NCBI RefSeq assembly: GCF_002803065.1 | Contig: NZ_NNBL01000002.1 | Coordinates: 62,001 to 126,000, forward strand | From: Streptomyces sp. CB01635 | GTDB lineage: Bacteria > Actinomycetota > Actinomycetes > Streptomycetales > Streptomycetaceae | Direction of reading: 5' to 3' | Length of the DNA: 64,000 bases | Program-made: the position numbers and the translations under genes | Notes under the pieces: model-generated | Databases searched by the model: none | Seen by the model: only the letters and a program-made list of their open reading frames with translations | Told to the model about the DNA's origin: nothing | Part shown: piece after piece, positions 1 through 6,976 of the stretch | Layout of the letters: every line of letters begins with the position of its first letter | How positions within the stretch are numbered: the stretch's first letter is position 1

Positions 1-1
1 G

Positions 2-937
2 GCCGTCATCGACGCCAAGTTCCATGCGGTGAAGCCCCAGGCGGGCGGCGAGTTCCGCTACTCGATCACCGACACCTTCCGCATCGGCCTCGGCTTCCTG
101 CAGAAGATCGACTACCCGGCCGAGCGCACCGACTACGTCTCCACCGGCACCGGCCAGAAGTGGCACGAGTCCGTCCAGACGGGCCCGACCGACCTGGAGC
201 AGCGCAGCGGCCTCATCACGTACAAGGGCGGCAAGCACTCCGAGCTCGACTGGTTCAAGCCGGTCTGGCACCCGTGGCTCGGCACCGGTCTCGGCTGGGG
301 CCAGCAGCGCTCCGGCGACACCCTCCAGTTCAACGTGCCCGGCTGGGGCGACTCCGGCCCCGACCACACCGGCTTCGGCGACGTGTGGAGCGACAGCACC
401 CAGACGCAGAACTCCGAGGTGTACGTCGACGGGGTGCTCGCGGACCGCAAGAAGAGCTCCGCCGTGTACGTGTGGGACGCCGACCCGGCCGAGCACACCT
501 ACAAGGTCGTCACCGACACGACGCTCGATGCCGCGCGCTGGAAGCTGGCCACGAAGGGCCACTCGGAGTGGACGTTCAAGTCTGCCGAGACCCCCGACGA
601 CCGGTGGACGTTCCTGCCGCTGCTCAACCTCGGCTTCGACGTGGACACCGACCTCGCGGGCAACGTGCGCGGCGGACACCGGGTCTCCGTCGGGATCAGC
701 TCCGAGTACGTCAAGGGCGCCCCGGACACCGGGAAGATCGGCGGCGGCACCCTCGAGGCCTCGTACGACGACGGCAAGACCTGGACGAAGGTCGCGCTCG
801 ACGGGCACGGCGCGTCCTGGAAGGGCACGCTGAAGGTGCCGGGCGACGCGCAGTACGTGTCCCTGCGCGCCTCGGCGAGCGACGACCGGGGCGGCAAGGT
901 CACTCAGGAGATCATCCGGGCGGTGGGGGTCAAGTAA
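2..937 (+). CDS. S8 (subtilisin-like) serine peptidase, C-terminal part only
   Basis: The frame is open from the first bases of the window, so the gene begins upstream and only about 311 C-terminal residues are visible. No Asp/His/Ser catalytic block lies in this part. The sequence resembles the C-terminal beta-rich extension of the very large (over 1,000 aa) secreted Streptomyces S8 peptidases. It has aromatic-rich segments, then a Y-D-D-G-K-T-W module near the end typical of bacterial Ig-like/BNR-type repeats, and the ending QEIIRAVGVK. The extension probably folds or anchors the protease outside the cell. The family assignment rests on recalled similarity of this tail, not on an active site. 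A perfect hairpin terminator follows at 980. Confidence 0.7.
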   Translation, partial: AVIDAKFHAVKPQAGGEFRYSITDTFRIGLGFLQKIDYPAERTDYVSTGTGQKWHESVQTGPTDLEQRSGLITYKGGKHSELDWFKPVWHPWLGTGLGWGQQRSGDTLQFNVPGWGDSGPDHTGFGDVWSDSTQTQNSEVYVDGVLADRKKSSAVYVWDADPAEHTYKVVTDTTLDAARWKLATKGHSEWTFKSAETPDDRWTFLPLLNLGFDVDTDLAGNVRGGHRVSVGISSEYVKGAPDTGKIGGGTLEASYDDGKTWTKVALDGHGASWKGTLKVPGDAQYVSLRASASDDRGGKVTQEIIRAVGVK

Positions 938-942
938 CTCTG

Positions 943-978
943 CCTGTGCGGGTGTTCTGACCTGTAGGGATGTACTGA
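943..978. repeat. 18-bp imperfect tandem duplication
   Basis: Two adjacent 18-bp units (943-960 and 961-978), each beginning CCTGT and ending CTGA, match at 14 of 18 positions. They lie just after the peptidase stop and before its terminator. No function is evident. Confidence 0.5.
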
Positions 979-979
979 C

Positions 980-1017
980 CGAAGGCCCGGTTCGGCAACC
1001 GCCGCGCCGGGCCTTCG
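980..1017 (+). terminator. Hairpin terminator of the S8 peptidase gene
   Basis: CGAAGGCCCGG (980-990) pairs perfectly with CCGGGCCTTCG (1007-1017) to give an 11-bp G/C-rich stem with a 16-nt loop. There is no T tract, which is usual for Streptomyces terminators. Confidence 0.7.
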
Positions 1018-1117
1018 CGTGCGTCCCAGCGGTCCGGGTGTCCACCCTGTGATACGTCTTGTCCGCCATGCGGGAACGCTCTTGTGGGTGCGCGGTGGCC
1101 GCGGGCAGGATGCGTCC

Positions 1118-1228
1118 ATGGCTCCGGTACTCGTCTCGCGCGTGCTCGTCTCGCGCCGCCACGTGGATCTTCTGCGTGTGTCGACGATGCTCTGTCCGGC
1201 CGCACCCGGCACCGACGCCCTTTCCTGA
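1118..1228 (+). CDS. RRHVDL-type actinobacterial leader peptide (36 aa)
   Basis: ATG at 1118 opens a 36-residue frame with the core VSRRHVDLLRVSTMLC. The (S)RRHVDL-R-(V/A)-S-x-x-C pattern is the hallmark of short Streptomyces putative leader peptides. From memory, these usually sit upstream of sulfur-assimilation or sulfonate genes, and ribosome behaviour at the cysteine codon is thought to gate the downstream gene. Two bases after the stop a hairpin begins (1230-1260), and the flavin monooxygenase gene starts 110 bp downstream. The arrangement fits attenuation or riboregulation by cysteine or sulfur supply. The peptide itself probably has no other role. The call rests on motif and position; a weak CAGGA sits about 8 nt before the ATG. 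Confidence 0.68.
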   Translation: MAPVLVSRVLVSRRHVDLLRVSTMLCPAAPGTDALS

Positions 1229-1229
1229 G

Positions 1230-1260
1230 GCCGCGCCGGGGAGGCATCCCCTCGCCCGGC
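1230..1260 (+). promoter_or_regulatory. Candidate attenuator hairpin after the leader peptide
   Basis: GGGGA (1238-1242) pairs with TCCCC (1247-1251) around a 4-nt loop, and an outer GCCG/CGGC pair (1230-1233 with 1257-1260) extends the structure. It begins 2 nt past the leader stop codon, so a ribosome finishing or stalling on the leader would alter its folding. Functional role is inferred from position. Confidence 0.4.
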
Positions 1261-1338
1261 CCGCCCGCGTCCCGTGTCCTGAAGGCCGGTTCGCTCCCGC
1301 AGTAGTCCACGCCCCCGCGCGATTCCCGAGGTGTCGTC

Positions 1339-2211
1339 ATGCCCGAGAACCACCCTCTGCTGCACTGGTACCTGCCGGCCCGCCGGCCCGCCGACATCGA
1401 CTCGCTGGCTCCCACGGCCCTGGCCGCGGAGCGCGCCGGGTTCGACTCGCTCTCGATCCCGGCCGGCGGCCCCGACCCGTGGGCGCTCGCGTCCGGGCTC
1501 TGTCGCCACACCGAGCGGATCGGCTTCCTCGTCGCCCTGCCCACCGGGAGCGCGGGCCCCACCGTCATCGCCCAACAGGCCGACGCCTTCCGCCGGTTCG
1601 CGGGCGGCCGTCTGAGGCTCGATGTCGGCGCGCACGGCGCCGGGCTGACCCATGACCAGCGCTACGGGCGCACCGACGAGGTGATGGCCGTCGTGCGAGA
1701 CCTGCTCGACGGCCGGCGCATCGACTTCCAGGGGGAGCATGTGCAGGTCGAGGGCGCCCAGCTGAGCGATCCGGCCGTCGAGCATCCGGTGCCGCTCTAC
1801 TTCGGGGGCGAGTCCCCGGACGCCGACGGCATCGCGGCCCGGCGGGCCGATGTGCGGCTGGTGAGGAGCGCGCCGCCCGCTGTCGTCGCGGAGCGTATCG
1901 CCCGCTCGCGGGACCGGAATCCGCGGCTGCGGTACGGGCTCCGCCTGCGCCTGGTGGGTCGAAGCGAGGCGTCCGAGGCGCGGGACGCGGCGGGCCGGAT
2001 CCTGGACGACGGTAGGAGCGGGCCGGCGCAGGACGCGGTCATCGGTACGTACGACGAGGTGGCGCGGCGGCTGTTCGCCTACCGGCAGCTCGGCATCGAC
2101 GAGTTCGTCCTCTACGGCTGTCCGTCTCCCGGCGAGCCGGCCCGCGTCGCCGGCGAGATCCTTCCGCGGCTGCGTGCCCTCACGGACGCGGCCGCGGTCT
2201 GCGGAGCGTGA
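1339..2211 (+). CDS. LLM-class flavin-dependent oxidoreductase (luciferase-like monooxygenase)
   Basis: This 290-aa protein has the bacterial luciferase-like TIM-barrel pattern: an N-terminal strand with HWYLP, AAERAGFDSLSIP around residues 31-43, the family segment RLRLDVGAHGAG near 93, and RYGRTDEVMAVVRDLLDG near 108. Family members use FMNH2 or reduced F420 to oxygenate or oxidise small substrates; alkanesulfonate monooxygenase SsuD is the classic sulfur-scavenging member. At 290 aa it is shorter than SsuD. A GAGGTG ribosome site precedes ATG 1339. The RRHVDL leader upstream suggests sulfur-responsive control and a sulfonate- or sulfone-type substrate; that is inference and no substrate can be read from the sequence. 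Confidence 0.78.
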   Translation: MPENHPLLHWYLPARRPADIDSLAPTALAAERAGFDSLSIPAGGPDPWALASGLCRHTERIGFLVALPTGSAGPTVIAQQADAFRRFAGGRLRLDVGAHGAGLTHDQRYGRTDEVMAVVRDLLDGRRIDFQGEHVQVEGAQLSDPAVEHPVPLYFGGESPDADGIAARRADVRLVRSAPPAVVAERIARSRDRNPRLRYGLRLRLVGRSEASEARDAAGRILDDGRSGPAQDAVIGTYDEVARRLFAYRQLGIDEFVLYGCPSPGEPARVAGEILPRLRALTDAAAVCGA

Positions 2212-2217
2212 CGCGCG

Positions 2218-2258
2218 GCGGCGCCGCCTCCCTGTGGGACCGGGGGAGACGGCGCCGC
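2218..2258. terminator. Bidirectional terminator between the LLM gene and the small peptide gene
   Basis: GCGGCGCCG (2218-2226) pairs with CGGCGCCGC (2250-2258), and after one mismatch CTCCC (2228-2232) pairs with GGGAG (2244-2248). It lies 6 bp after the stop of the monooxygenase gene and 35 bp beyond the end of the convergent 19-codon gene. Confidence 0.65.
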
Positions 2259-2292
2259 TGCGTTGACTCCGCGTGACCTCCGCGGGTCGGCG

Positions 2293-2352
2293 TCAGACGA
2301 GCCAGCCGACGAAGTGGACGAGGCCGGCGAGGATGTCGGTGATCAGGTTCAT
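2293..2352 (-). CDS. Very small hydrophobic peptide (19 aa), unrecognised
   Basis: On the minus strand an ATG at 2352 opens a complete frame MNLITDILAGLVHFVGWLV followed by TGA. A clear AGGAG (2364-2368) lies 11 nt upstream, and the bidirectional hairpin at 2218-2258 could end the transcript. The peptide is almost entirely hydrophobic with one Asp, one Asn and one His. It would form one membrane-inserting or amphipathic helix, recalling phenol-soluble modulins or short type I toxin peptides. That is a resemblance in composition only. It is below the size cut-off of most gene callers. The 250 bp upstream hold no other gene but contain two good palindromes, as expected for a regulated promoter. 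Function unknown. Confidence 0.5.
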   Translation of the reverse strand: MNLITDILAGLVHFVGWLV

Positions 2353-2449
2353 GGTGGCGCGTTCTCCTAGCGGTGTTGCATGTGTGGGACCAACTCCCCG
2401 GCCACGCATGGGACATGGACCGGGTCGCAATCACGGTCTGCAGCCCGTT

Positions 2450-2527
2450 GCTTGCGCACCGTAAGCATCGTTGGTCACCGAGGCCTCATGCAATTCCTGG
2501 CGGGACGATCACCTGTTCCAGGGAACA
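2450..2527. promoter_or_regulatory. Two palindromic elements upstream of the 19-aa peptide gene
   Basis: Element 1 is GCTTGCG-CAC-CGTAAGC (2450-2466), with 6 of 7 arm positions paired. Element 2 is TGTTCC-AG-GGAACA (2514-2527), with perfect arms. Both lie in the otherwise empty 2353-2601 interval, where the minus-strand promoter of the small peptide gene must be. They look like repressor or activator operators; the cognate regulator is unknown. Confidence 0.4.
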
Positions 2528-2601
2528 ACTGCTCCCCTGTTCGTATTTTCGATGCTCTGTGGGGCCGCGCGGGCCGCTCAAGGGGTCACTCGACGGGCCG
2601 C

Positions 2602-3954
2602 TCACGACGCCGTCCCCGCGATCCCGCGCACCACGCCCAGCTCCACCAAGTCCTGCGGCCTGAGATGCAGTTGGTCGGCCGTCGCGTCCGTCTCGTCCGG
2701 GGCGCGCTTGAGGATCGCGGCGGCGAGTTCGGGCGCGATCACGGAGAAGTAGCTGTCCGGCGTCGCCCAGGTGTTCTCCGGCGCTGCCAGGGCGAGCGCG
2801 CCGCCCGAGCCGCCCTCGCCCACGACCAGCGTGGTGACCGGGACCGGCGACGCGGCGAGCGCCGTGAACAGGTCCGCGATGGCGGCGCCCGCCCCGGACC
2901 GCTCCGCCTCCGCGTCGTTGGCCGCGCCTGGCGTGTCCACCAGCGTCAGCACGGGCACACCGAGCCGCCCGGCCAGCCGCACCAGCCGCGCCGCCGTCCG
3001 GTAGCCGGCCGGCCGGGTCGCCGTACCGAGCTGTGCGGCGTACGCGACCGTCCTGCCGTCCCGCGCGCCCTCCCCGAACCCGCACAGCACACCGTCGTCG
3101 GTGCCTCCGCAGCGGTCGCCGCTGACCGTGACCCGGGACGTGAAGTACGCGTCCAAGTACGCGTCGGCGCGCGGCCGTTCGGGAGCGCGGGCGCGGCGCA
3201 CCGCGTCGCGGCCCGTGGCGGGCAGGTCGCCGCGGCCGAGGGCGTACGGGACCGGGGCGGGGCCGTCGGACGGGCGTGTGAGCAGGCGCAGCCACCCGGC
3301 GAGGGTCCCCGCCAGGTCGTCGGGGCGCACCACCGCGTCGACCGCACCTGCGGCGAACTGGCCGCGTGCCGAGTACGCCGCCGGGTCCGCGTCCGCCGGT
3401 CTGACCCGCGAGCCCGCGAAGCCCACCTGTGCCGAGTCGAGCGCCAGGATCACATCGGCGCCCGCGCCGAGCGTCGCCCAGCCGCCCCCCGTCGTCGGGT
3501 CGCGCAGGACCGCCACCTGCGCAAGCCCGGCCTCCCGCGTGAGCGCCGACTGCCGTGCCACGCGCTGGAGTTGGGTCAGCGCCCGCATGCCCTCCTGCAT
3601 CCGGCTGCCGCCCGTCGCGACGAGTGGCACGACGGGGAGCCGGTGCGCGCGGGCGAAGGCGTACGCGGCCTCTATGCGGTCGCCGGTGCGCTCGCCGAGC
3701 GAGCCCCCGAGGAAGCCGAACTCGAAGGAGACCAGTACGGCCCTGGTCCCGCCGACCGACGCCGTCCCGCACACCACGGACTCGGCTTCGCCGGTGCGGG
3801 CGGTGGCCCGGGCCCGCGCCGCGTCGTAGCCCTCCCAGGAGAGCGGCCCGTCGGGCGCGTACGTGCCGTCGGGGGCGGGCAGTTCGGTGAAGGTGCCGGG
3901 GTCGGTGACGGCGGCGAGCGCCTCGCGGGCGGAGAGCCGCACGGCGTCAGCCAC
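2602..3954 (-). CDS. Biotin-independent acyl-CoA carboxyltransferase (fused AccD-like and AccA-like halves)
   Basis: This 450-aa protein joins two crotonase-fold carboxyltransferase halves. The N half resembles AccD/beta subunits (GGSLGERTGDRIEAA, then LVATGGSRMQEGMRAL) but lacks the zinc ribbon. The C half resembles AccA/alpha subunits (LTLVDTPGAANDAEAERSG, then GEGGSGGALALA, the oxyanion-hole region). No biotin carboxylase or carrier gene is nearby. Its GTG start overlaps the end of matB by 8 bp (GTGGCTGA), so the two are translationally coupled. An equivalent gene accompanies matB in S. coelicolor (recalled as SCO2445). Possible roles are transcarboxylation or decarboxylation of malonyl-type thioesters; malonate decarboxylase beta/gamma is an alternative reading. 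The substrate is not determined by sequence. Confidence 0.75.
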   Translation of the reverse strand: MADAVRLSAREALAAVTDPGTFTELPAPDGTYAPDGPLSWEGYDAARARATARTGEAESVVCGTASVGGTRAVLVSFEFGFLGGSLGERTGDRIEAAYAFARAHRLPVVPLVATGGSRMQEGMRALTQLQRVARQSALTREAGLAQVAVLRDPTTGGGWATLGAGADVILALDSAQVGFAGSRVRPADADPAAYSARGQFAAGAVDAVVRPDDLAGTLAGWLRLLTRPSDGPAPVPYALGRGDLPATGRDAVRRARAPERPRADAYLDAYFTSRVTVSGDRCGGTDDGVLCGFGEGARDGRTVAYAAQLGTATRPAGYRTAARLVRLAGRLGVPVLTLVDTPGAANDAEAERSGAGAAIADLFTALAASPVPVTTLVVGEGGSGGALALAAPENTWATPDSYFSVIAPELAAAILKRAPDETDATADQLHLRPQDLVELGVVRGIAGTAS

Positions 3955-5395
3955 GGGGGAGCGCCCGCTTCATGATCTTGCCCATGTCGTTGCGGGGCAG
4001 CGCCTCCAGGTAGCGCACCACGCGCGGGCGCTTGTGCGGGGCGAGCCGGTCGGCGACATGGGAGGCCAGCTCGTCGGCGGCCGGGGGCCGTTCGGCGTCG
4101 GCCGGGACGATCCAGGCCACGATGCGCTCGCCGAGGTCGTCGTCGGGCTCGCCGGTGACGGCGGCCTCGCTCACCCCGGGGTGCTCGAGCAGCGCGTTCT
4201 CGATCTCGCCCGCGCCGATCTTGTAGCCGCCGCTCTTGATGAGGTCGGTGGCCTTGCGGCCCACGATGCGGACGTAGCCGTCCGGGTCGCGGACCGCCAT
4301 GTCGCCGGTGCGGAACCAGCCGCCCTCGGCGAACGCGCCGGCCGTCGCGTCGGGCCGGTTCAGGTACTCCGTGAAGAGGTTGGGGCCCCTGACCTGGATC
4401 TCGCCGACCGCCTCCGGGTCGCCGGCCGGGATCTCCGTGACGCCGTCGTCCTCCACGAGCCGCACCGAGACACCCGGCAGCGGCACGCCGACCGTGCCCG
4501 CCCGCGCCTCGCCGTCCGCCCGCACGCTCGTGTTCATCAGGGTCTCCGTCATCCCGTACCGCTCGATGACGCGGCGGCCCGTCGCGGCGGCGATCCGCTC
4601 GTGGTCGTGCACGGGCAGCGCCGCGGAACCGGACACCAGGAGCCGCGCCCCCGAGAGGGCCTTCACCAGCTCCGGCTCGGCGGGCAGCGCTTCGGCGATG
4701 CGGTGGTACATCGTCGGCACCCCGAACAGCATGGTCGCCCCGCTGCCGAGCTCGCGCGCCACGCCCTCCGTGCTGAACCGGCCCAGGTGGCGCACCGATC
4801 CGCCGCGGCGCAGCGGGCCGAGGATCCCCAGGATCAGGCCGTGCACATGGAACAGCGGCAGGCCGTGCACGAGGACGTCGTCGCCGGTCCACTCCCAGGC
4901 GTCCTGGAGCGCGTCCAGGGTCGAGGTGACCGCGCGGCGCGGCAGGACCGCGCCCTTGGGCGGGCCCGTGGTGCCGGAGGTGTAGACGACGAACGCGGGC
5001 GCCGAGGCGTCCGGCTCGGGCCATTCGCGGGCCGGACCCGACGCGTCCACGTCGATGCCGACGAACCGCAGGTCGCCGAGCGCGTCCGGGAGTTCGGTCC
5101 CCGGCGCGGCGAGCACGACGTCCGGGGCGCTGTCGGCCACGATGTGCGCCAGCTCGCCGCCGCCCGACTTCGGGTTGAGCGGTACGGCGGGCACACCCGC
5201 GAGCAGCGCCGCGACCACGCCGACGGCGGTTTCCAGGGTGGGCGTCGCCCACACGGCGGCCCGGCTCGCGCCGTCGAGGCGTGCGGCCAGGGCTCCGGCC
5301 GCCGAGGCCAGCTCCCCGTAGGTGAGGGAGCGGTCGCCGAAGCGCAGGGCGGGGCGGTCGGGGTCGTGGGCCAGGGCGGGGAAGAGCAGGGACAC
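3947..5395 (-). CDS. matB: Malonyl-CoA synthetase MatB (ANL superfamily acyl-CoA ligase)
   Basis: This 482-aa adenylate-forming enzyme makes malonyl-CoA (and often methylmalonyl-CoA) from the free dicarboxylate, ATP and CoA. The phosphate-binding A3 motif YTSGTTGPPKG is at about 138-148. A8 is GRKATDLIKSGGYKIGAGEI and the catalytic lysine lies in the terminal NDMGKIMK. I chose GTG 5395 because AGGAG sits 10 nt upstream and the length matches S. coelicolor MatB (SCO2444, about 485 aa). An upstream in-frame ATG at 5452 lies within the operator. It is the first gene of a two-gene operon with the carboxyltransferase and is divergent from a GntR/FadR regulator, as in mat operons elsewhere. It can supply extender units for polyketide or fatty-acid synthesis from malonate. 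Confidence 0.85.
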   Translation of the reverse strand: MSLLFPALAHDPDRPALRFGDRSLTYGELASAAGALAARLDGASRAAVWATPTLETAVGVVAALLAGVPAVPLNPKSGGGELAHIVADSAPDVVLAAPGTELPDALGDLRFVGIDVDASGPAREWPEPDASAPAFVVYTSGTTGPPKGAVLPRRAVTSTLDALQDAWEWTGDDVLVHGLPLFHVHGLILGILGPLRRGGSVRHLGRFSTEGVARELGSGATMLFGVPTMYHRIAEALPAEPELVKALSGARLLVSGSAALPVHDHERIAAATGRRVIERYGMTETLMNTSVRADGEARAGTVGVPLPGVSVRLVEDDGVTEIPAGDPEAVGEIQVRGPNLFTEYLNRPDATAGAFAEGGWFRTGDMAVRDPDGYVRIVGRKATDLIKSGGYKIGAGEIENALLEHPGVSEAAVTGEPDDDLGERIVAWIVPADAERPPAADELASHVADRLAPHKRPRVVRYLEALPRNDMGKIMKRALPRG

Positions 5396-5438
5396 GGGTG
5401 GCGCTCCTAGCGGCGGTCGACAGTGACGGCAGTGGCCA

Positions 5439-5509
5439 AGTGGCTGAACCAATGTGGGGGTGGCGTCACCCCTACGTCAAGGATGCGCCGAAAGATTGGT
5501 TCAGCCACT
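5439..5509. promoter_or_regulatory. Paired operator of the GntR regulator between matB and its regulator
   Basis: AGTGGCTGAACCAAT (5439-5453) recurs as its exact reverse complement ATTGGTTCAGCCACT (5495-5509), 41 bp apart. Each copy contains the imperfect palindrome TGGNTNANCCA, similar in plan to FadR-type operators (TGGTNNNACCA). One copy lies close to each divergent gene, so the regulator could control matB and itself, perhaps by looping. Confidence 0.6.
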
Positions 5510-5563
5510 GGGCCATTTGTCCGGCCCGCTGTTACGCTGCGGAACCCCAGGGAGGAGGGCCCC

Positions 5564-6274
5564 ATGACCGACGCACTGCGGCCGATGACGGCCAGGCCGC
5601 GCCTGTACGAGCAGGTCCTCGACCGGCTGCGCGCCTACGTCGCCGAGGGCGGCCTGCGCGCCGGTGACCGCCTCCCGCCCGAGCGCGACCTGGCCGCCCG
5701 CCTCGGCGTGAGCCGCGCCTCCGTGAAGCAGGCCATCACCGTCCTGGAGGTCCAGGGCCTGGTGGAGGCCCGGCACGGCGGCGGCACGTACCTCATGCGC
5801 GACAGCCTCGACGCGGAGCCCGTCGAGAGGATGGTGGAGCGCCGGCGCCGGCTGCCCGACGTCCTGGAGGCGCGCGAGGCGCTGGAGACCAAGCTCGCCG
5901 AGCTGGCCGCCGAACGCCGCACCGACGAGGACCTCGCCGCCCTGCACGCGGCGCTCGACCGCATGGTGGCCGACATCGAGGACGGCGGCCACGGCGTCGA
6001 GGGCGACCGGCTCTTCCACGCGGCCGTCACCGCGGCCGCCCACAGCGCGCTCCTCGCCGAGTTCATGCGGTCCATCGCCGACCAGGTCACCGAGTCACGC
6101 ACCGAGTCCCTGCGTCAGCCGCGCCGCCCGGCCCGCTCCCTCGCCCAGCACCGGGCGATCCTCGACGCGATCGAGACGGGCCGCCCGGCACAGGCCGCGG
6201 CGGCGATGCGCCGCCACGTACGGACGGTGGCGAAGGTACGGCTCCTGGACTGGGACCCGGACGAGGGCGAGTAG
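5564..6274 (+). CDS. GntR/FadR-family transcriptional regulator of the mat locus
   Basis: This 236-aa protein has an N-terminal winged helix with the GntR signature GDRLPPERDLAARLGVSRAS (about 33-52) and the wing VEARHGGGTYL. An all-helical FCD effector domain follows (about 80-225), with DRLFHAAVTAAAHSALL and AQHRAILDAIETG carrying the usual metal and effector histidines. GGAGGAGG precedes ATG 5564. It is divergent from matB with a duplicated palindrome between them, so it probably represses the malonyl-CoA module until malonate or an acyl-CoA accumulates. The ligand is inferred from the neighbour, as in the rhizobial MatR system. Confidence 0.8.
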   Translation: MTDALRPMTARPRLYEQVLDRLRAYVAEGGLRAGDRLPPERDLAARLGVSRASVKQAITVLEVQGLVEARHGGGTYLMRDSLDAEPVERMVERRRRLPDVLEAREALETKLAELAAERRTDEDLAALHAALDRMVADIEDGGHGVEGDRLFHAAVTAAAHSALLAEFMRSIADQVTESRTESLRQPRRPARSLAQHRAILDAIETGRPAQAAAAMRRHVRTVAKVRLLDWDPDEGE

Positions 6275-6344
6275 TCGGCCCCCGCAAGGACCCCCGCGAA
6301 GAGCCCCGCAATGGGGTTGCTGACGGGTTGCTGACCAGCCGGCG

Positions 6345-6953
6345 TCAGCCGGTGAGTGTCCAGCGCTGGAGCAGTCCGTAGGTGAACTCCGCTTTGACCT
6401 CTCGAGGCGTCCCCTCCGTGTCCGGCGCCGTGAAGGCGAGACCCCAGCGCGTGGGCGCCGAGCCCTCCAGCGGGCGGGCCGGAGGGAACGCCTCGGACAC
6501 CTCGTCCACGGTGCAGGACCAGGGCACGAGGTCGTCGAGGGTGCGGAGCGCGGGCGCGGGTGCGCCGGGGGCCCGCACCAGCCACTCGTTCCACACCGCG
6601 CCGTTCGGGCCGGCCAGCGCCTCGAAGAGCAGACCGGGCCAGAGCGGCACGCTCCATTGCAGGGCCTCGCACGTCAGGTCACCGATGTGCCGGGTGACGG
6701 TGTGCTCGGGGGCGCCGAGGAGCGAGCGGTACATGGACCGTGTGGTGAGCGGGCCTCTCACATGACGCCTGGCCTGGTAGCGGCGGTTCGCCTCCCGCAT
6801 CTGCGCCACCGTCGCGCCGAGCTGCCGGCGCGCGTCCTCCACGAGGTCCGCATTGTGGTCCGCCATGCGGCGCAGCAGGACCAGCTGGAAGTCGGTGACC
6901 GTGAAGGGCTCGCCGGTGGGGGCGGGCCTGCGTCGCGCTGACATACGGTCCAT
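6345..6953 (-). CDS. Hypothetical protein, last gene of the envelope operon
   Basis: This 202-aa protein is not recognised. It is soluble with no signal peptide. It has an Arg-rich N-terminus, a helical segment of about residues 20-65 rich in Glu, Asp and Arg, and a Trp-rich middle with WSVPLWPGLLF and AVWNEWLV. Codon third positions are strongly G/C, supporting real coding. It starts 23 bp after the Trm112 gene and ends the minus-strand run of eight genes. No convincing ribosome site precedes ATG 6953; an in-frame ATG at 6944 is an alternative start. A role in envelope glycan assembly is suggested only by operon membership. Confidence 0.55.
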   Translation of the reverse strand: MDRMSARRRPAPTGEPFTVTDFQLVLLRRMADHNADLVEDARRQLGATVAQMREANRRYQARRHVRGPLTTRSMYRSLLGAPEHTVTRHIGDLTCEALQWSVPLWPGLLFEALAGPNGAVWNEWLVRAPGAPAPALRTLDDLVPWSCTVDEVSEAFPPARPLEGSAPTRWGLAFTAPDTEGTPREVKAEFTYGLLQRWTLTG

Positions 6954-6976
6954 GGTCGCGCACGGCGGCCGCGCCG

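Noticed and set aside
1229..1338. A SAM or other metabolite riboswitch between the leader peptide and the monooxygenase gene
   Set aside because: Only one clear hairpin can be drawn and no conserved riboswitch core was recognised; the leader peptide explains the region better.
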